A stretch of 64,000 bases of DNA from Escallonia rubra (taxonomy: Eukaryota > Streptophyta > Magnoliopsida > Escalloniales > Escalloniaceae): NCBI GenBank assembly GCA_033065855.1, contig JAVXUO010001613.1:1-64000 (forward strand), read 5' to 3'. This document shows, piece by piece, positions 63,247-64,000 of the stretch (positions are counted from its first letter, which is position 1; every line of letters starts with the position of its first letter). The notes below the pieces were generated by a model, which saw nothing but the letters and a program-made list of their open reading frames with translations, was not told the DNA's origin and ran no database searches. The position numbers and the translations under genes are program-made.

Positions 63247-63703
63247 TGAGGGTGAAGAGGTTGTCGCGGGATAACACCCGAAACCCGTTTCAGAGAACCA
63301 AAGGAAAGAGACAAAAAAAGGTTGTCACGATCGTTTATGGGGATGCTTTAATTGTACCCCAACAGCCATGTCCAAACAATCTATCCATTCACGGTTGATG
63401 TGGGCATAAAAAGAATGCTTGATAGGGCATCCATCAAGATCGCGTCGGCGATTGAGCTACGGAGAGAGGCCCTGGTAGTCCAAAGTTGCAGGTATCGTAT
63501 TATGTCTATGCCCATCAATGGGCATCTCACCAAAAGGCAGCCCATTGGGTTTACTTTTTTTTTTTTCCATACGGCATGAAAATGTCGTCACATAAAACAT
63601 CCCATAATATTTGTTTCTTGTTTTTTGTTACAAGTAGAACATAAGACATGTATAGGAAGCATAACAGGAAATGCATGTATAGGCATATTGCAATTTAACA
63701 TTT
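63247..63703. other. Intergenic; nothing recognisable
   Basis: Contains a T run at about 63556-63567. No coding region is supported. Confidence 0.5.
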
Positions 63704-64000
63704 TCAGATAGAGGTGGATGGAGGAACCTGGTGGCGGTTTGCCACTACTAGAGCTGGTATGTGGTTCCCCATTTCGAATATTTGTTGGCATGAGCTGCGA
63801 AGGAGAGTGATCGTCCTGCCCCAGATATTAAGTTGCACCTCGACATCTTCGGTATCAGTTTCATAGTCCAGCGCATAGAACCTTGTTCCTTTCAGTTTGT
63901 CGGTCACTTTTTCAGCATGAATTGCATTATTATCATCATATGTGACTTTGTCTAGAGCTGCTGTAACATTAGAAATAGCATAAGATTTTGAAAATAGTAT
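63704..64000 (-). CDS. Partial OB-fold-like protein (RPA1/Helitron-Rpa type?), runs off the window
   Basis: The minus-strand frame is open from the window edge to a stop at 63704-63706. It reads KLKGTRFYALDYETD...VEVQLNIWGRTITLL and GNHIPALVVANRHQV, a pattern like the beta-strands of replication protein A large-subunit OB domains, which are widespread in plants as gene copies and in Helitrons. It could be the last exon of a gene whose rest lies beyond 64000, or a transposon fragment. Family assignment is tentative. Confidence 0.35.
   Translation of the reverse strand: MLFSKSYAISNVTAALDKVTYDDNNAIHAEKVTDKLKGTRFYALDYETDTEDVEVQLNIWGRTITLLRSSCQQIFEMGNHIPALVVANRHQVPPSTSI

Overview
This is nuclear DNA of a flowering plant, most likely a eudicot. 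Evidence: spliced genes with GT..AG introns, chloroplast and thylakoid targeting, a histidine-biosynthesis gene with a plastid leader, a plant WNK kinase, an IDM1-type PHD acetyltransferase, and plant Ty1/copia, CACTA, hAT and LINE elements. No prokaryotic or organellar signature is visible. The species cannot be named from sequence alone.

Layout. (1) 24-3048 (+): complete WNK kinase gene, 7 exons, 718 residues. (2) 3243-5075: a locally duplicated non-coding block whose first copy carries a ~967 bp hAT-type non-autonomous element with an 8-bp target duplication; the second copy keeps the empty site. (3) 5075-13228: mostly non-coding, with a Mutator-type MITE at 6451-6669 and one unrecognised possible coding exon near 7134-7574. 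(4) 13229-30083: a Ty1/copia retrotransposon on the minus strand with both LTRs and a 5-bp target duplication. Its pol ORF is split by a 10.5 kb CACTA (En/Spm) transposon (15404-25884) with 13-bp terminal inverted repeats and a 3-bp target duplication. The CACTA element carries a TNP2-type transposase gene, a Transposase_24-type gene, sub-terminal repeats and four kinds of tandem array. (5) 30084-33500: intergenic, with an eroded RNase H-like fragment. (6) 33829-43798 (+): IDM1-like gene, 8 coding exons, 1625 residues, with an unusual repeat-bearing C-terminal half. (7) 45259-45489 (+): small basic ORF. (8) 47273-52056 (+): imidazoleglycerol-phosphate dehydratase, 8 exons, 268 residues, last intron GC-AG, with a fold-back MITE in intron 6. 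(9) 53476-54992 (-): PSB27-H2-like thylakoid lumen protein, 3 exons, 213 residues. (10) 55681-58993 (+): ribosomal protein S18, 4 exons, 152 residues. (11) 60264-63246 (-): a broken LINE whose reverse transcriptase core has been deleted. (12) 63704-64000 (-): an OB-fold-like partial ORF running off the window.

The host genes are unrelated housekeeping, signalling and chromatin functions, with no operon-like logic. Every spliced model below was read from exon sequence, and its summed length is an exact multiple of three. The most notable material is in the transposons: nested insertions with all target duplications readable, three Trp-to-stop changes in TE genes that all fit cytosine deamination of silenced DNA, a perfect 15-bp inverted repeat where the copia primer site should be, and higher-order satellite-like arrays inside the CACTA element. 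I found no convincing wholly new biological system.
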